Program-made: the position numbers and the translations under genes | The notes under the pieces: generated by a model | Told to the model about the DNA's origin: nothing | What the model saw: the letters and a program-made list of their open reading frames with translations, nothing else | Databases searched by the model: none | Assembly (NCBI RefSeq): GCF_000721705.1 | Contig: NZ_JOJL01000009.1 | Coordinates: forward strand, 74,795 to 138,794 | From: Actinoplanes subtropicus | GTDB taxonomy: Bacteria > Actinomycetota > Actinomycetes > Mycobacteriales > Micromonosporaceae | Direction: 5' to 3' | DNA: 64,000 nucleotides | Part shown: positions 34,158 to 43,236 of the stretch, in pieces | Layout of the letters: every line of letters starts with the position of its first letter | Position numbering within the stretch: position 1 is the stretch's first letter

Positions 34158-35000
34158 TCAGAAGACGGCGTCGGCCAGCCGGTCGACCTCGGCGAGATCA
34201 GGCACGGTCGGGTCCAGGATGAGCTCGTCGAGGCCGGCCTCCTCGAACGCCTTGATCGCCTCCTGCAGGGCCTGCGGCGACCGCAGGGCGCCGTTGGCGA
34301 TGACGTCGGCGAAGTCGCCGAGGAACCCGTAATAGCTGCGCAGTGACCCCTTGGACGTCTCTTCATCGCTGAGTCCGAAGTACGCCAGGCCGGCGAACCG
34401 CGGCTCGCCCTCGCGGCCGGCGTCGTGCCACTCGCGGCGGATCCGGTCGACCATCGGTTTCACCTGCGCGGGAGAGGCGCCGCCGGCGATCCAGCCCTGC
34501 CCGTGCTCGACGGTGCGGCGCACGGCCGCGTCGCTGGTGCCGCCGATGAGTACCTTCGGGTGGCCGTGCTCGGCCACCGGGAAAGCGTCGCCGGGGAGTT
34601 TCTCGCCGGCGAACACCGTACGCATGATCTCGAGCGCCGCGTCCATGTTCTGGCCGCGCTCGCGCATCGAACGGCCCATCGCGACGAAGTCGTCCTCGCG
34701 CCCGCCGACGCCCAGACCGAGGGTGAGCCGGCCGCCGGACATCGCGTCGAGGCCCGCCGCCGCCTTGGCCAGCCACACCGGCGGATACAGCGGCGTCAGC
34801 AGTACCCCGCTGAGCAGGCCGATCCGGGAGGTGGCACCCGCCGCGACGCACAGTGAGGCGATGGTGTCGTAGTTGGGGTAGACGATCCGGTCGATAGTCC
34901 CGAGCGAGGTGAATCCGCGCTCTTCGGCCCGTCTGGCCCACTCGATCATGAGCGGTCCGGGATGTCTCAACGTGTTCGGCAAGCCGATGCTGATCTCCAT
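34158..35000 (-). CDS. LLM class flavin-dependent oxidoreductase
   Basis: Luciferase-like monooxygenase or F420-dependent reductase of 280 residues. Features include the N-terminal ISIGLPNTLRHPGPLMIEWARRAEERGFTS, a central LDAMSGGRLTLGLGVGGREDDFVAMG, and the F420/flavin-site HPKVLIGGTSD segment. It is more distant from the LLM protein at 25212-25982 than a recent duplicate would be. It stands alone between the sigma-factor and ROK genes; function unknown. Confidence 0.9.
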   Translation of the reverse strand: MEISIGLPNTLRHPGPLMIEWARRAEERGFTSLGTIDRIVYPNYDTIASLCVAAGATSRIGLLSGVLLTPLYPPVWLAKAAAGLDAMSGGRLTLGLGVGGREDDFVAMGRSMRERGQNMDAALEIMRTVFAGEKLPGDAFPVAEHGHPKVLIGGTSDAAVRRTVEHGQGWIAGGASPAQVKPMVDRIRREWHDAGREGEPRFAGLAYFGLSDEETSKGSLRSYYGFLGDFADVIANGALRSPQALQEAIKAFEEAGLDELILDPTVPDLAEVDRLADAVF

Positions 35001-35141
35001 GACTCACAGGCTAGTCCGGCCCCGGCGGCGCGCGCCCGCTCCTCGAAGACCGTTACCTCACCCGCCGGGCGCGCCCGGCCGGTGACCTGCACCGAGCAGC
35101 CGTGCGGCAGGAGCTCAGCTCACCGAAATTGAACGGGATGG

Positions 35142-36392
35142 TCAAGGGGTGGGCAGCGCGCCCGCGTCGATGGCGTCCAGGATGTGCGCCGCGCCGCCGG
35201 CTGCGGGTGCGCTGGAGTCCAGGGCCGAGGCGATCACCCTCGTGCCGCCGCCGTGGCCGGCTACCGAGCCGGCGAGCAGCTCGCGCTCCGCGTCGGGGAT
35301 CAGCCACGGCGCGAGGACCGTGAAGTAGCCGCCCAGGGCGACGCACTCCGGGTTGAGCAGGTTGGCCAGGATGGCGATGCCCTGGCCGAGGTAGCGGCCG
35401 GTGGCGGCGAGGGCCTCGAGCACCCGCGGGTCGCCCGCCTTGGCCAGCTGGTGGATCTCGTCGACGTGCGGGCCGAACTCGGACGGTGAGGCCGTCGTCT
35501 CGGGCAGCGCCCGCCGGATCAGCGCGCCCAGGCCGGCCATCGCCTCGAGGCAGCCGCGCCGCCCGCAGCCGCACAGCGGGCCGGCCGGATCGATCGGAAG
35601 GTGGCCGAACTCGCCGGCGAAGCCACGCCCGCCGCGCAGCAGGCGGCCGTCGCAGATGATCCCGGCGCCGATGCCCGCGCCGCCGGCCAGGTAGACCAGG
35701 TCGGCGGTGGCACCTTGGCCGCCGAACCGCTGCTCGGCCAGCACCGCGAGGTTGGCGTCGTTCTCCACCAGCAGCGGGTAGGACGGCTGGTTGAGCGCGG
35801 TGAGCAGGGACTTGCGCAGGTCGACCTCGCGCCAGCCCAGGTTGGGCGCCAGCTCCACCACGCCGTCCGCGTCGACCAGGCCGGGCACGCCCACGGTGAG
35901 GCCGAGCACCCGGCGCTCCTCGCGGGTTACCTTGGCCAGCACCCGCTTGGCCAGCGCGGCCAGCGACGCGATCGCCTGCCCGGGGCTGCTGGCGGCGCCG
36001 GTGAACGAGCGGCGCCAGGAGAGCAGCCGCTCCCCGGCCAGGTCGAGGACCACCGCGGTCAGGTAGTCGGCGTTGACCTCCAGACCGATCGCCGCGTACG
36101 GCGAGCCGTCGAGGACCAGCATCATGGCGGGGCGGCCGATCCGGTTCTCCGTCATGCCGACCTCGCGCACCAGCCGGCGCTCGATCAGGTCGGTCACCAG
36201 GCTGGAGACGGTGGCCTTGTTGAGGCCGGTGGCGGCGGCGATATCCGCGCGCGAGCACGGCGCATCGGTCCGCAGATGCCGGAGCACGACCGCCAAGTTG
36301 GTCGCGCGGACATCCGCGAAGTCGGCCGGCTGCGGCCCGCTGTCCCTGGTGAGCACCAATGACTCCTGCCCCCGCTCGATTGCCCTCGCCAC
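35142..36392 (-). CDS. ROK family transcriptional repressor
   Basis: Repressor of 416 residues, divergent from a sugar ABC/GH42 operon. The HTH reads NLAVVLRHLRTDAPCSRADIAAATGLNKATVSSLVTDLIERRLV. The ROK domain follows with VSVGVPGLVD-type residues (LTVGVPGLVDADG), YPLLVENDANLAVLAE and an intact zinc motif CGCGRRGCLEAM, unlike the first ROK protein in this window. The start could be 36392 or a little downstream; no strong ribosome site decides. Its operator is probably the inverted repeat at 36474-36491. Inducer presumably a galactoside or galactose. Confidence 0.9.
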   Translation of the reverse strand: MARAIERGQESLVLTRDSGPQPADFADVRATNLAVVLRHLRTDAPCSRADIAAATGLNKATVSSLVTDLIERRLVREVGMTENRIGRPAMMLVLDGSPYAAIGLEVNADYLTAVVLDLAGERLLSWRRSFTGAASSPGQAIASLAALAKRVLAKVTREERRVLGLTVGVPGLVDADGVVELAPNLGWREVDLRKSLLTALNQPSYPLLVENDANLAVLAEQRFGGQGATADLVYLAGGAGIGAGIICDGRLLRGGRGFAGEFGHLPIDPAGPLCGCGRRGCLEAMAGLGALIRRALPETTASPSEFGPHVDEIHQLAKAGDPRVLEALAATGRYLGQGIAILANLLNPECVALGGYFTVLAPWLIPDAERELLAGSVAGHGGGTRVIASALDSSAPAAGGAAHILDAIDAGALPTP

Positions 36393-36439
36393 CCATCATG
36401 CCGTACCGCAAGCACCCGGTAACGCAGGCGTAACAGGGC

Positions 36440-36491
36440 TTGTGGCTGAGCAGGGCCTCGGCTACTTTGTTTGTTTAGAAGCCCAACTAAA
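36440..36491 (+). promoter_or_regulatory. promoter and ROK operator of GH42 operon
   Basis: TTGTGG (36440-36445), 17 bp and TACTTT (36463-36468) form the promoter. The inverted repeat TTTAG-N8-CTAAA (36474-36491) covers the expected transcription start and is the type of AT-rich operator bound by ROK repressors. It differs from the operator at 15428-15456, so the two ROK regulons are probably separate. Confidence 0.6.
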
Positions 36492-36550
36492 GGCTATCGC
36501 CAAGCGTCGCTTCGAAGCAATCGACAAAGCACTGAAGGGAGTGAAGGACA

Positions 36551-38242
36551 GTGAACCCTTTCGATGGAGTCCGCTCCGACCGTCGCCGGTTCCTGGAACT
36601 GGCCGGTCTCGGCGCGCTCGCCGTCGCGGGTAGCGGGCTGGTCGCGGGCTGCGGCGATGCCAAGACCAGTGGCGGTCCCGGCACCACGGACAAGAACCAG
36701 CTGAAGTCGATCCTCCCGGCTTACACGGCGGCCGCCGGCCTCAAGCCCGACATCCCGAGCGTCCAGGGCACCGACGGTTTCTTCTCCACCCCGGTCTACC
36801 TCTCCTACCCGGCCAGCCCCGCCACCACCGCGACGGGCGTCCCGGGCAAGGGCGGCTCCTATACGGCCATCACCCCGCTGTGGGGTGCCATCCCGGCGTC
36901 CACCGGCAACACCTACTACGACACGGTCAACCAGGCCCTCGGCGCGACGCTGAAAATGCAGCCGTCGGACGGTGTCAACTACGACAAGACGCTGCCCACC
37001 CTGTTCGCCGGCAACAAGCTGCCCGACTGGCTGATGATCCCCAGCTGGAACATGGGCAATCTCGGCTTCGCCGAGGCCGTGAACAAGTTCGCCGACCTCG
37101 GTCCCTACCTGAGCGGCGACGCGGTCAAGGCCTACCCCAACCTGGCCGCCATCCCGAGCACGGCCTGGCAGTGCTGCATCTGGAACGGCAAGCTGTTCGG
37201 CCTGCCGGTCTACTACAGCGGGGCCACCGCGGGCGGCGCGTTCTACTACCGCAAGGACATCCTCGACAAGCTCGGGGTCAGAGCCGACTCGATCAAGACG
37301 CCGGACGACCTGGAGGCGGCCGGCAAACAGCTCACCGACGCCAAGGCCGGCCGCTGGGCGTTCGGCGACCTGTTCGACTACCTGGGCCTGATCTACAAGT
37401 ACCCGGGCGACCCGAACAAGTGGGCCCTGGACGCGAGCGGCAAGCTGGTCAACCGCTACGAGATGCCCGAGTTCCTCGAGGCGCTCAACTGGATGACGAA
37501 GCAGGTCAAGAACGGCTACGTCCATCCGGATGCGATCGCCGGTAAGACCGATCAGGGCCACCAGCGGTTCTGGAGCGGCAAGGAGGTCATCCAGGCCGAC
37601 GGCACCGGCTCGTGGAACGGCGGCGACGCCCAGTCCGGCAAGGCGGCCAACCCGACGTACGAGCGGCAGGCCTTCAAGCCGCTGTCGACCGACGGCAAGC
37701 CGGAGATCCTGATGAACGCGGCCGCCGGCATGTACTCGTTCCTGAACGGGAAGCTGTCCGCCGACCAGATCAAGGAGTGCCTGTCGATCGCGAACTACCT
37801 GGCCTCCCCGTACGGCTCGGCCGAGTTCCTCACCGTCAACTTCGGCAAGCAGGGCGTCGACTACACGATGAAGGACGGCAACCCGCAGCTGACCGAGAAG
37901 GGCAGCAAGGAGGTCGCCACCACCTTCCAGTTCCTGGTCACGCCGATCACCCCGGTACCGGTGCAGGCCGGTTACGTCCAGGTCGCGAAGGACTACGCCG
38001 CGTGGGAGGGCGACATGGTGAAGTACGCCAAGAAGCCGCTCTTCTACGGCATGAACGTCACCGAGCCGGCGCAGTACGCGAAACTCACCCAGCCGATGAC
38101 CGACATCTGCAAGGACATCCGCTTCGGCCGCAAGCCGGTCTCCGCCTACCAGGACGCGCTGAAGACCTGGAAGGCGCAGGGCGGCGACCAGCTGCGCGCG
38201 TTCTACGAGGACATCCGCAACAAATACGGCACCGGTCAGTAA
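36551..38242 (+). CDS. sugar-binding lipoprotein, LipO/YtcQ-like
   Basis: Extracellular sugar-binding lipoprotein of 563 residues starting at GTG 36551 behind GAAGGA. The leader has a twin-arginine look (SDRRRFLELAGLGALAVAG) and a lipobox VAGC. The long mature protein with PLWGAIPASTGNTYYDTVN, FAGNKLPDWLMIPSWNMGN and FYYRKDILDKLGV resembles the LipO/YtcQ type found with LplB/YtcP permeases. First gene of an operon with two permeases and a GH42 enzyme; a strong hairpin separates it from the permeases, probably allowing excess binding protein to be made. Confidence 0.92.
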   Translation: MNPFDGVRSDRRRFLELAGLGALAVAGSGLVAGCGDAKTSGGPGTTDKNQLKSILPAYTAAAGLKPDIPSVQGTDGFFSTPVYLSYPASPATTATGVPGKGGSYTAITPLWGAIPASTGNTYYDTVNQALGATLKMQPSDGVNYDKTLPTLFAGNKLPDWLMIPSWNMGNLGFAEAVNKFADLGPYLSGDAVKAYPNLAAIPSTAWQCCIWNGKLFGLPVYYSGATAGGAFYYRKDILDKLGVRADSIKTPDDLEAAGKQLTDAKAGRWAFGDLFDYLGLIYKYPGDPNKWALDASGKLVNRYEMPEFLEALNWMTKQVKNGYVHPDAIAGKTDQGHQRFWSGKEVIQADGTGSWNGGDAQSGKAANPTYERQAFKPLSTDGKPEILMNAAAGMYSFLNGKLSADQIKECLSIANYLASPYGSAEFLTVNFGKQGVDYTMKDGNPQLTEKGSKEVATTFQFLVTPITPVPVQAGYVQVAKDYAAWEGDMVKYAKKPLFYGMNVTEPAQYAKLTQPMTDICKDIRFGRKPVSAYQDALKTWKAQGGDQLRAFYEDIRNKYGTGQ

Positions 38243-38253
38243 GGCCCGGGATC

Positions 38254-38285
38254 GGCGGCCCGGTCCGGCCACGACCGGGCCGCCG
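38254..38285 (+). terminator. intercistronic hairpin after binding-protein gene
   Basis: GGCGGCCCGGTC and GACCGGGCCGCC form a 12-bp stem around a 7-base loop, 11 bp after the stop codon. No T-run. Such hairpins behind binding-protein genes typically stabilise the upstream mRNA and lower expression of the permeases. Confidence 0.6.
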
Positions 38286-38316
38286 TGCTTCCCCGTAGTT
38301 CCGAGGAGCCAGAGCT

Positions 38317-39297
38317 TTGACGGCGATACCCAAGGCGCCCCCCGCGGTGCCGGCGTGCCCGGCGCCGTCCGTCGCGGGCGTCCGCAAGCGCGACGAGCGC
38401 CGGCGGCGCTTCCGGCGCGACCGTGCCCTGCTGATCATGACGGCGCCGGCGGTGCTGCTGCTCGTCGTCTTCAACTACGTGCCGATGTTCGGCACGGCCA
38501 CGGCCTTCCAGTCGTACAGCATCTACGCCGGCTTCATGCACAGCCCGTGGACCGGCCTGACCACCTTCAGGTCGCTCTTCGCCGACCCGACGTTCTGGTC
38601 GGCGCTGCAGAACACGCTGGTGCTCAGCCTGGTGCAGCTGGTGCTGTTCTTCCCGATCCCGATCGCGCTGGCCATGCTGCTCAACTCGATCATGAGCAAC
38701 AAGGTCCGTACGGTCGTGCAGTCGATCGTCTACCTGCCGCACTTCTTCTCCTGGGTGCTGGCCATCACGATCTTCCAGGAGATGCTCGGCGGGGCCGGCG
38801 CGCTCAACCAGTTCCTCCGCCAGCACGGCATCGCGACCTGGGACATCATGACCAACCCGGACACGTTCAAGTTCCTGGTCACCGCGCAGGTGGTCTGGAA
38901 GGAGGCGGGCTGGGGCATCATCGTGTTCCTGGCCGCCCTGGCCGCCATCGACCAGAACCTCTACGAGGCGGCCGCGGTGGACGGCGCCGGCCGCTGGCGC
39001 CGCATGTGGCACATCACCCTGCCCGGCATCCGCAGCATCGTCGTGCTGATGCTGGTGCTGCGCCTCGGCAACATCCTCACGGTCGGCTTCGAGCAGCTGC
39101 TCATCCAACGCGACGCGGTCGGCCGGGACGCCTCCGAGGTGCTCGACACGTACGCCTTCTACTACGGCGTGGTCAACGCGAACTTCAGCCTGGGCGCCGC
39201 GGCGTCGCTGTTCAAGGGCGTGCTCTCACTGATCCTGATCCTGGCGGCCAACAAGATCGCGCACCTGGTGGGCGAGGACGGACTGTACCGGAAATGA
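38317..39297 (+). CDS. sugar ABC permease, LplB type
   Basis: Membrane permease of 326 residues, starting at a TTG behind GAGGAG. A basic cytoplasmic tail (KRDERRRRFRRDR) precedes six membrane segments; LLIMTAPAVLLLVVFNYVPMFG and FQSYSIYAGFMHSPWTGLTTF are typical of the LplB/YteP group. The coupling loop is YEAAAVDGAGRWRRMWHITLPGI. It overlaps the next permease by 4 bp (ATGA). The operon has no ATPase, so it should use a shared one. Confidence 0.92.
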   Translation: MTAIPKAPPAVPACPAPSVAGVRKRDERRRRFRRDRALLIMTAPAVLLLVVFNYVPMFGTATAFQSYSIYAGFMHSPWTGLTTFRSLFADPTFWSALQNTLVLSLVQLVLFFPIPIALAMLLNSIMSNKVRTVVQSIVYLPHFFSWVLAITIFQEMLGGAGALNQFLRQHGIATWDIMTNPDTFKFLVTAQVVWKEAGWGIIVFLAALAAIDQNLYEAAAVDGAGRWRRMWHITLPGIRSIVVLMLVLRLGNILTVGFEQLLIQRDAVGRDASEVLDTYAFYYGVVNANFSLGAAASLFKGVLSLILILAANKIAHLVGEDGLYRK

Positions 39298-40229
39298 CCA
39301 CCGTATCCGCACCCGTGCAGGCGACCCGGAACTTGCGGCCCAGCTGGGAGGAGCCGCACACCAAGGCCGGCCAGACCGGCAAGGGCGCCGTCCTGCTGGT
39401 GACGGTCGCCCTGGTGATCGTGCCGCTGTGGATGGTGGTGATCACCAGTTTCTCCACCCAGGGCTCGGTCAACCGGGCCGGCGGCATGGTCCTGGTGCCG
39501 CACGGGCTCACCGTCGAGGCGTACCACCAGATCTTCACGAACCAGCTGATCATCCATTCGCTCATCGTCAGCCTCGCGATCACGGTGATCGGCACGGTGC
39601 TCTCGATGGTGACGACGGTGCTCTGCGCGTACGGGCTCAGCCGCTCCGGTTCGTACGGGCATCGAACGATCCTGATGGTCCTGGTCGTGACGATGTTCTT
39701 CTCGGGCGGCCTGATCCCGACGTTCCTGGTCGTGTCGGCGCTCGGCGGCTACGACAACTACTGGTCGCTGGTGCTGCCCAGCGCCGTCTCGGTCTTCAAC
39801 ATCCTGGTGATGCGCGGCTTCTTCGCCGGCACCGCGCAAGAGCTGATCGACGCGGCCTCGATCGACGGCGCGGGCGACTGGCGCACGCTGTGGTCGGTGG
39901 TGCTGCCGACCTCGCGCGCGGTGACCGCGGTGATCGCGCTGTTCTACGCGGTCGGCTACTGGAACACGTTCTTCAACGCGCTGCTCTACCTGCCGGACAA
40001 CAACAAGTGGCCGCTGCAGATGGTGATCTACACGTACACCCTGCAGGGCAGCGCGCTGCCCGGCACCGGCGTCACCAACACGGGCCAGTACTTCGGCACC
40101 CAGCAGATCGCGCCGCTCGCCATCCAGATGGCCGTGGTGACCCTGACGCTCGTGCCGATCCTGCTGATCTACCCGTCCGTGCAGCGACACTTCACCAAGG
40201 GCATGCTGCTCGGGGCGATCAAGGGATGA
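39294..40229 (+). CDS. sugar ABC permease, YtcP/LplC type
   Basis: Second membrane subunit of 311 residues. The ATG at 39294 overlaps the previous stop; upstream extension of the frame is a shadow. It has six membrane segments and the LplC-type features LPSAVSVFNILVMRGFF, the coupling loop IDAASIDGAGDWRTLWSVVLP, and FYAVGYWNTFFNALLYL. It overlaps the GH42 gene by 4 bp, so transport and hydrolysis are coupled at translation. Confidence 0.92.
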   Translation: MTTVSAPVQATRNLRPSWEEPHTKAGQTGKGAVLLVTVALVIVPLWMVVITSFSTQGSVNRAGGMVLVPHGLTVEAYHQIFTNQLIIHSLIVSLAITVIGTVLSMVTTVLCAYGLSRSGSYGHRTILMVLVVTMFFSGGLIPTFLVVSALGGYDNYWSLVLPSAVSVFNILVMRGFFAGTAQELIDAASIDGAGDWRTLWSVVLPTSRAVTAVIALFYAVGYWNTFFNALLYLPDNNKWPLQMVIYTYTLQGSALPGTGVTNTGQYFGTQQIAPLAIQMAVVTLTLVPILLIYPSVQRHFTKGMLLGAIKG

Positions 40230-41863
40230 TCCACTTCGGCGGCGACTACAACCCGGAGCAGTGGCCGGAGAAGGTCTGGGCCGAGGACGTCGAGCTGATG
40301 CGCCGGGCCGGGGTCAACCTGGTCACGGTCGGCGTCTTCGCCTGGGCGCGCCTGCAGCCGGCGCCGGAGGAGTTCGACTTCGGCTGGCTCGACCGGGTGC
40401 TGGGCCTGCTCGGCGACGGCGGCATCGGGGTCTGCCTGGCCACCCCGACCGCGTCGCCGCCGCCGTGGTTCACCCGGCTTCACCCGGACGCCATGCCGGT
40501 CACCGCGGACAGGGTACGGCTGACCCACGGCTCCCGGGACACGTACTGCGTCAACGCCCCGGCGTACCGAGCGGCCTGCGCGCGCATCACGCGCGAGCTC
40601 GCGGCGCGCTACGCCGGGCACGACGCGGTCCGGCTCTGGCACGTCCACAACGAGTACGGGACGACCTGCTACTGCGACCACTGCGCGGCCGGGTTCCGCT
40701 CCTGGCTCGCCGACCGCCACGGCGACCTGGCCGGGCTCAACGAGGCGTGGAGCACCGCCTTCTGGTCGCAGGGCTACGGCGACTGGGCCGAGGTGCTGCC
40801 CCCGCGCGCCACCCAGTACCTGGGCAACCCCGCCCACCTGCTGGACTACCGGCGCTTCGTCTCGGACGCCATGCTCGCGCACTACCTTTCGCAGCGGTCG
40901 ATCCTGCGGGTGAGCGACGCCCCGGTCACCACGAACTTCGTGCTCGGCGGCTGGGTGCCGGTGGACCACGCCCGCTGGGCCCGCGAGGTCGACCTGGTGG
41001 CGATCGACGACTACCCGTCCTCGGTGGACCACCTCGCCGAGCGGGCCTTCGCCGCCGACCGGGCCCGCGGCTGGGCCCGCGACGGCCGCTGGCTCCTGAT
41101 GGAGCACGCGCCCCCGATCGACCCCGCCCAGGCCCGGCCGGCCGCGCTGACCTATCTCGACCGCGGCGCCACCGGCATCATGTACTTCCAGTGGCGGCAG
41201 AGCCGGGGCGGTGCCGAGCAGTGGCATCCGGCGATCGTGCCGCACCAGGGCCCGGACACCCCGGTCTTCGCCGCGATCAGCGCGCTCGGCGCCGAGGTGG
41301 CCGGGCGCGCGCCGGTGACCGTGACGGCGACCGCCGCGCTGATCTACGACGAACAGACCATGTGGGCCTGGCAGTCGCCGCACCTGCCGGCCGGGGGCCT
41401 CGACTACGAGGCCACCTGCCGGCGCTGGCATCAGGCGATCGGCGGCATCGTCGACGTGGTGCCGCCCTCCGCTCCCCTGGGCCGGTACCGGCTGGTCGTC
41501 GCGCCGCTGCTCTACCTGCTGCCGGCGGCCGGGCACCGGGCGCTGCGCGACTACGTCCGCGGCGGCGGCACGCTGGTGCTCACCTTCGCGAGTGGCCTGG
41601 TCGACGGCTGCTGCCGGGCCACACCGGGCGCGCTCGACGACCTGATCGGCGCGCGGGTGGTGCGGCACGTGCTGCCGCAGCCGGGCGAGACCGGTCACCG
41701 CTGGCTCGACGACGTGGAACCGGCCGGCGCCACCGTGCTGATGCGCACCCCCGACGGCCGGCCCCTGCTCCTGGAACACCGGTACGGCGCGGGCGTGGTC
41801 CGCTACCTCGCGACCGACCTGGACGACCCCCGACCCAGCCTGCCCACGAACGAAACCCGGTGA
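40226..41863 (+). CDS. GH42 beta-galactosidase, short C-terminus
   Basis: Cytosolic beta-galactosidase of 545 residues acting on the imported galactosides. The barrel starts FGGDYNPEQWPEKVWAEDVELM; acid/base Glu143 is in WHVHNEYG and nucleophile Glu293 in LLMEHAPP. Four Cys (around YGTTCYCDHCAAGF) match the zinc site of GH42. The trimerisation domain follows (GRYRLVVAPLLYLLPAAGH). GH42 enzymes usually have 650-690 residues; this one stops after KLLLEH.YGAGVVRYLATDL-type sequence and lacks the small C-terminal beta domain. The next few codons in another frame look like unrelated debris, so a deletion may have trimmed the gene. Confidence 0.9.
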   Translation: MIHFGGDYNPEQWPEKVWAEDVELMRRAGVNLVTVGVFAWARLQPAPEEFDFGWLDRVLGLLGDGGIGVCLATPTASPPPWFTRLHPDAMPVTADRVRLTHGSRDTYCVNAPAYRAACARITRELAARYAGHDAVRLWHVHNEYGTTCYCDHCAAGFRSWLADRHGDLAGLNEAWSTAFWSQGYGDWAEVLPPRATQYLGNPAHLLDYRRFVSDAMLAHYLSQRSILRVSDAPVTTNFVLGGWVPVDHARWAREVDLVAIDDYPSSVDHLAERAFAADRARGWARDGRWLLMEHAPPIDPAQARPAALTYLDRGATGIMYFQWRQSRGGAEQWHPAIVPHQGPDTPVFAAISALGAEVAGRAPVTVTATAALIYDEQTMWAWQSPHLPAGGLDYEATCRRWHQAIGGIVDVVPPSAPLGRYRLVVAPLLYLLPAAGHRALRDYVRGGGTLVLTFASGLVDGCCRATPGALDDLIGARVVRHVLPQPGETGHRWLDDVEPAGATVLMRTPDGRPLLLEHRYGAGVVRYLATDLDDPRPSLPTNETR

Positions 41864-41985
41864 ATCCCCACATCTCCGGCAGGCGCTACCCGGCCGTCTA
41901 CGCCGGCGCGCGGATCGGCGGGGTCCGGGGCATCCTCCGCTCGGACGACGCCCGCCGCGGCGTCAGCTACGGCGACCTGTCGTGA
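41860..41985 (+). pseudogene. 41-codon fragment, possible GH74 scar
   Basis: A GTG overlapping the GH42 stop opens 41 codons: MNPHISGRRYPAVYAGARIG, then GVRGILRSDDARRGVSYGDLS. The pieces AVYAGARIGGVRGILRSDD and RGVSYGDLS resemble two separate parts near the end of GH74 xyloglucanases, as if joined by an internal deletion. This is a weak resemblance by eye. It could instead be a random short frame. Confidence 0.3.
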
Positions 41986-41999
41986 CCGACTACCTCCCT

Positions 42000-42638
42000 T
42001 CAGCGCGCGGCGACAAGATCGCGCAGCGCTTGGCGGTCGCTCGGCGCTCCATGGGACGGAAGCAGGCGGGCGAAGTCGAGCAGCGTCACCTTTTGTAGCG
42101 ACCGCTCGGCCTCGGCGGCGTCCGCGGTGAACGGCTCGGGCGCTCGGACGAGCCGGCCGTCCCGGTTGCCGGCCAGGTCACCAATGAGCAGCACGTCGTC
42201 CTCGACGGCCAGCAGGCTCAGGTGTCCGGCGGTGTGCCCCGGCGTGGCGATGACGCGAAGTCCCCGGATCACGGCGCCCTCCCGGGCCGGGCTGACAGAG
42301 ACCGGAAAGGTGTCGTCGGGACCGGCCCAGACGGTGGCGGCCGGCGCGTGCTCGATGACATCGGCCAGGCCGCCGGTGTGGTCGGGATGATGGTGCGTCA
42401 GGATCACGTCCGTCACGTCGCCCCAGCCGCCACCGATCTCGGCGAGCTTGTCCGCGATCCTCGACGCGGACTTGTCGGGGCCGGTGTCGACGATGGTCAC
42501 GCCGCTCGCGTGGGGAACGATGAAGCAACGGACGTCGAGATCCATCGGCTCCGGCCCGGCCATGCCGGCCGGCAAATGCATCTGGGTCACCACTGGCTGG
42601 ATCAACACAGACCCCCGTTCGGCGAGACTACGCGGCAA
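42000..42638 (-). CDS. MBL-fold metallo-hydrolase
   Basis: Metallo-beta-lactamase-fold hydrolase of up to 212 residues. Metal ligands are visible in LTHHHPDHTGG, the His of TPGHTAGHLSLL, the Asp of LLIGDLAGNRDG, and the His of LLPSHG. CFIVPHASGVTIVDTGPD is the usual strand preceding the site. Such proteins act as thioesterases, lactonases or glyoxalase II-like enzymes; the substrate is not evident. Start uncertain: TTG 42638 gives the full length, but internal GTG codons are possible and no ribosome site decides. Confidence 0.87.
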   Translation of the reverse strand: MPRSLAERGSVLIQPVVTQMHLPAGMAGPEPMDLDVRCFIVPHASGVTIVDTGPDKSASRIADKLAEIGGGWGDVTDVILTHHHPDHTGGLADVIEHAPAATVWAGPDDTFPVSVSPAREGAVIRGLRVIATPGHTAGHLSLLAVEDDVLLIGDLAGNRDGRLVRAPEPFTADAAEAERSLQKVTLLDFARLLPSHGAPSDRQALRDLVAAR

Positions 42639-42778
42639 TGATGGCAGATTCAGGCCGGATCAGCGCCCGGTCGCGCGGTGCCGTCCAGCACGCGTCGCCG
42701 GTTGACCCGTGGGTGAGCGAGCTGATCTCGGACCGGTCCAGCCGGCGCTGCACTCCGAAGGAGGCCAACGCTTCGAAA

Positions 42779-43141
42779 TCAGAAGCCCTGGGGTACGTCC
42801 TCGGGATCGGCGGCGGAGAGGGTCGCGGCCCACTCGGCGGACCACCGGACGAGCGGGCCCAGCGCGCGGCGGGCGCCGTGGCCCAGCTCGGTGAGGGCGT
42901 ACGTGGTGTCCGGCTGCTGCTCGACGAGGGTGGCGTCGAGCAGTTCGGTCAGCCGTTGCCGCAGCACGCTGGAGGACATGTTGTCGCAGCGTTCCTGCAG
43001 CGCACGGAACCCGACCGGCCCGTGTCGCAGTTCCCAGATGATCCGCAGGTTCCACCTACGCCCGAACAGGTCGAGGGCGGCCATCAGCGGCCGGCCGGTG
43101 CTCGACCCGCGGACCGCCCGGCCCGGCCTGGGTGCCGCCAT
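42779..43141 (-). CDS. HxlR family transcriptional regulator
   Basis: Winged-helix regulator of 120 residues with the HxlR pattern: LMAALDLFGRRWNLRIIWELRHGPVGFRALQERCDNMSSSVLRQRLTELLDATLV followed by YALTELGHGARRALGPLVRWS. ATG 43141 is favoured by AGAGGGGA shortly upstream; a GTG at 43183 is in frame but leaves no space for the promoter. Divergent from an EthD-like gene, which it probably represses through two related sites between them. HxlR proteins often sense aldehydes, quinones or redox state. Confidence 0.9.
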   Translation of the reverse strand: MAAPRPGRAVRGSSTGRPLMAALDLFGRRWNLRIIWELRHGPVGFRALQERCDNMSSSVLRQRLTELLDATLVEQQPDTTYALTELGHGARRALGPLVRWSAEWAATLSAADPEDVPQGF

Positions 43142-43164
43142 CCGTCGTACCGTCCCCTCTTGCG

Positions 43165-43216
43165 GCTTCGATATCCGACACACTATCGTGCGCCTCAGCG
43201 CTTCGATTTCCGAAGC
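43165..43216. promoter_or_regulatory. twin operator-like sites, HxlR/EthD region
   Basis: GCTTCGATTTCCGAAGC (43200-43216) has perfect six-base arms around a 5-bp centre. GCTTCGATATCCGACAC (43165-43181) is a related copy (13 of 17 identical) 35 bp away. Both sit between the divergent HxlR and EthD-like starts. Confidence 0.55.
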
Positions 43217-43236
43217 ACTTGGAAGGGGTGGTTGTC

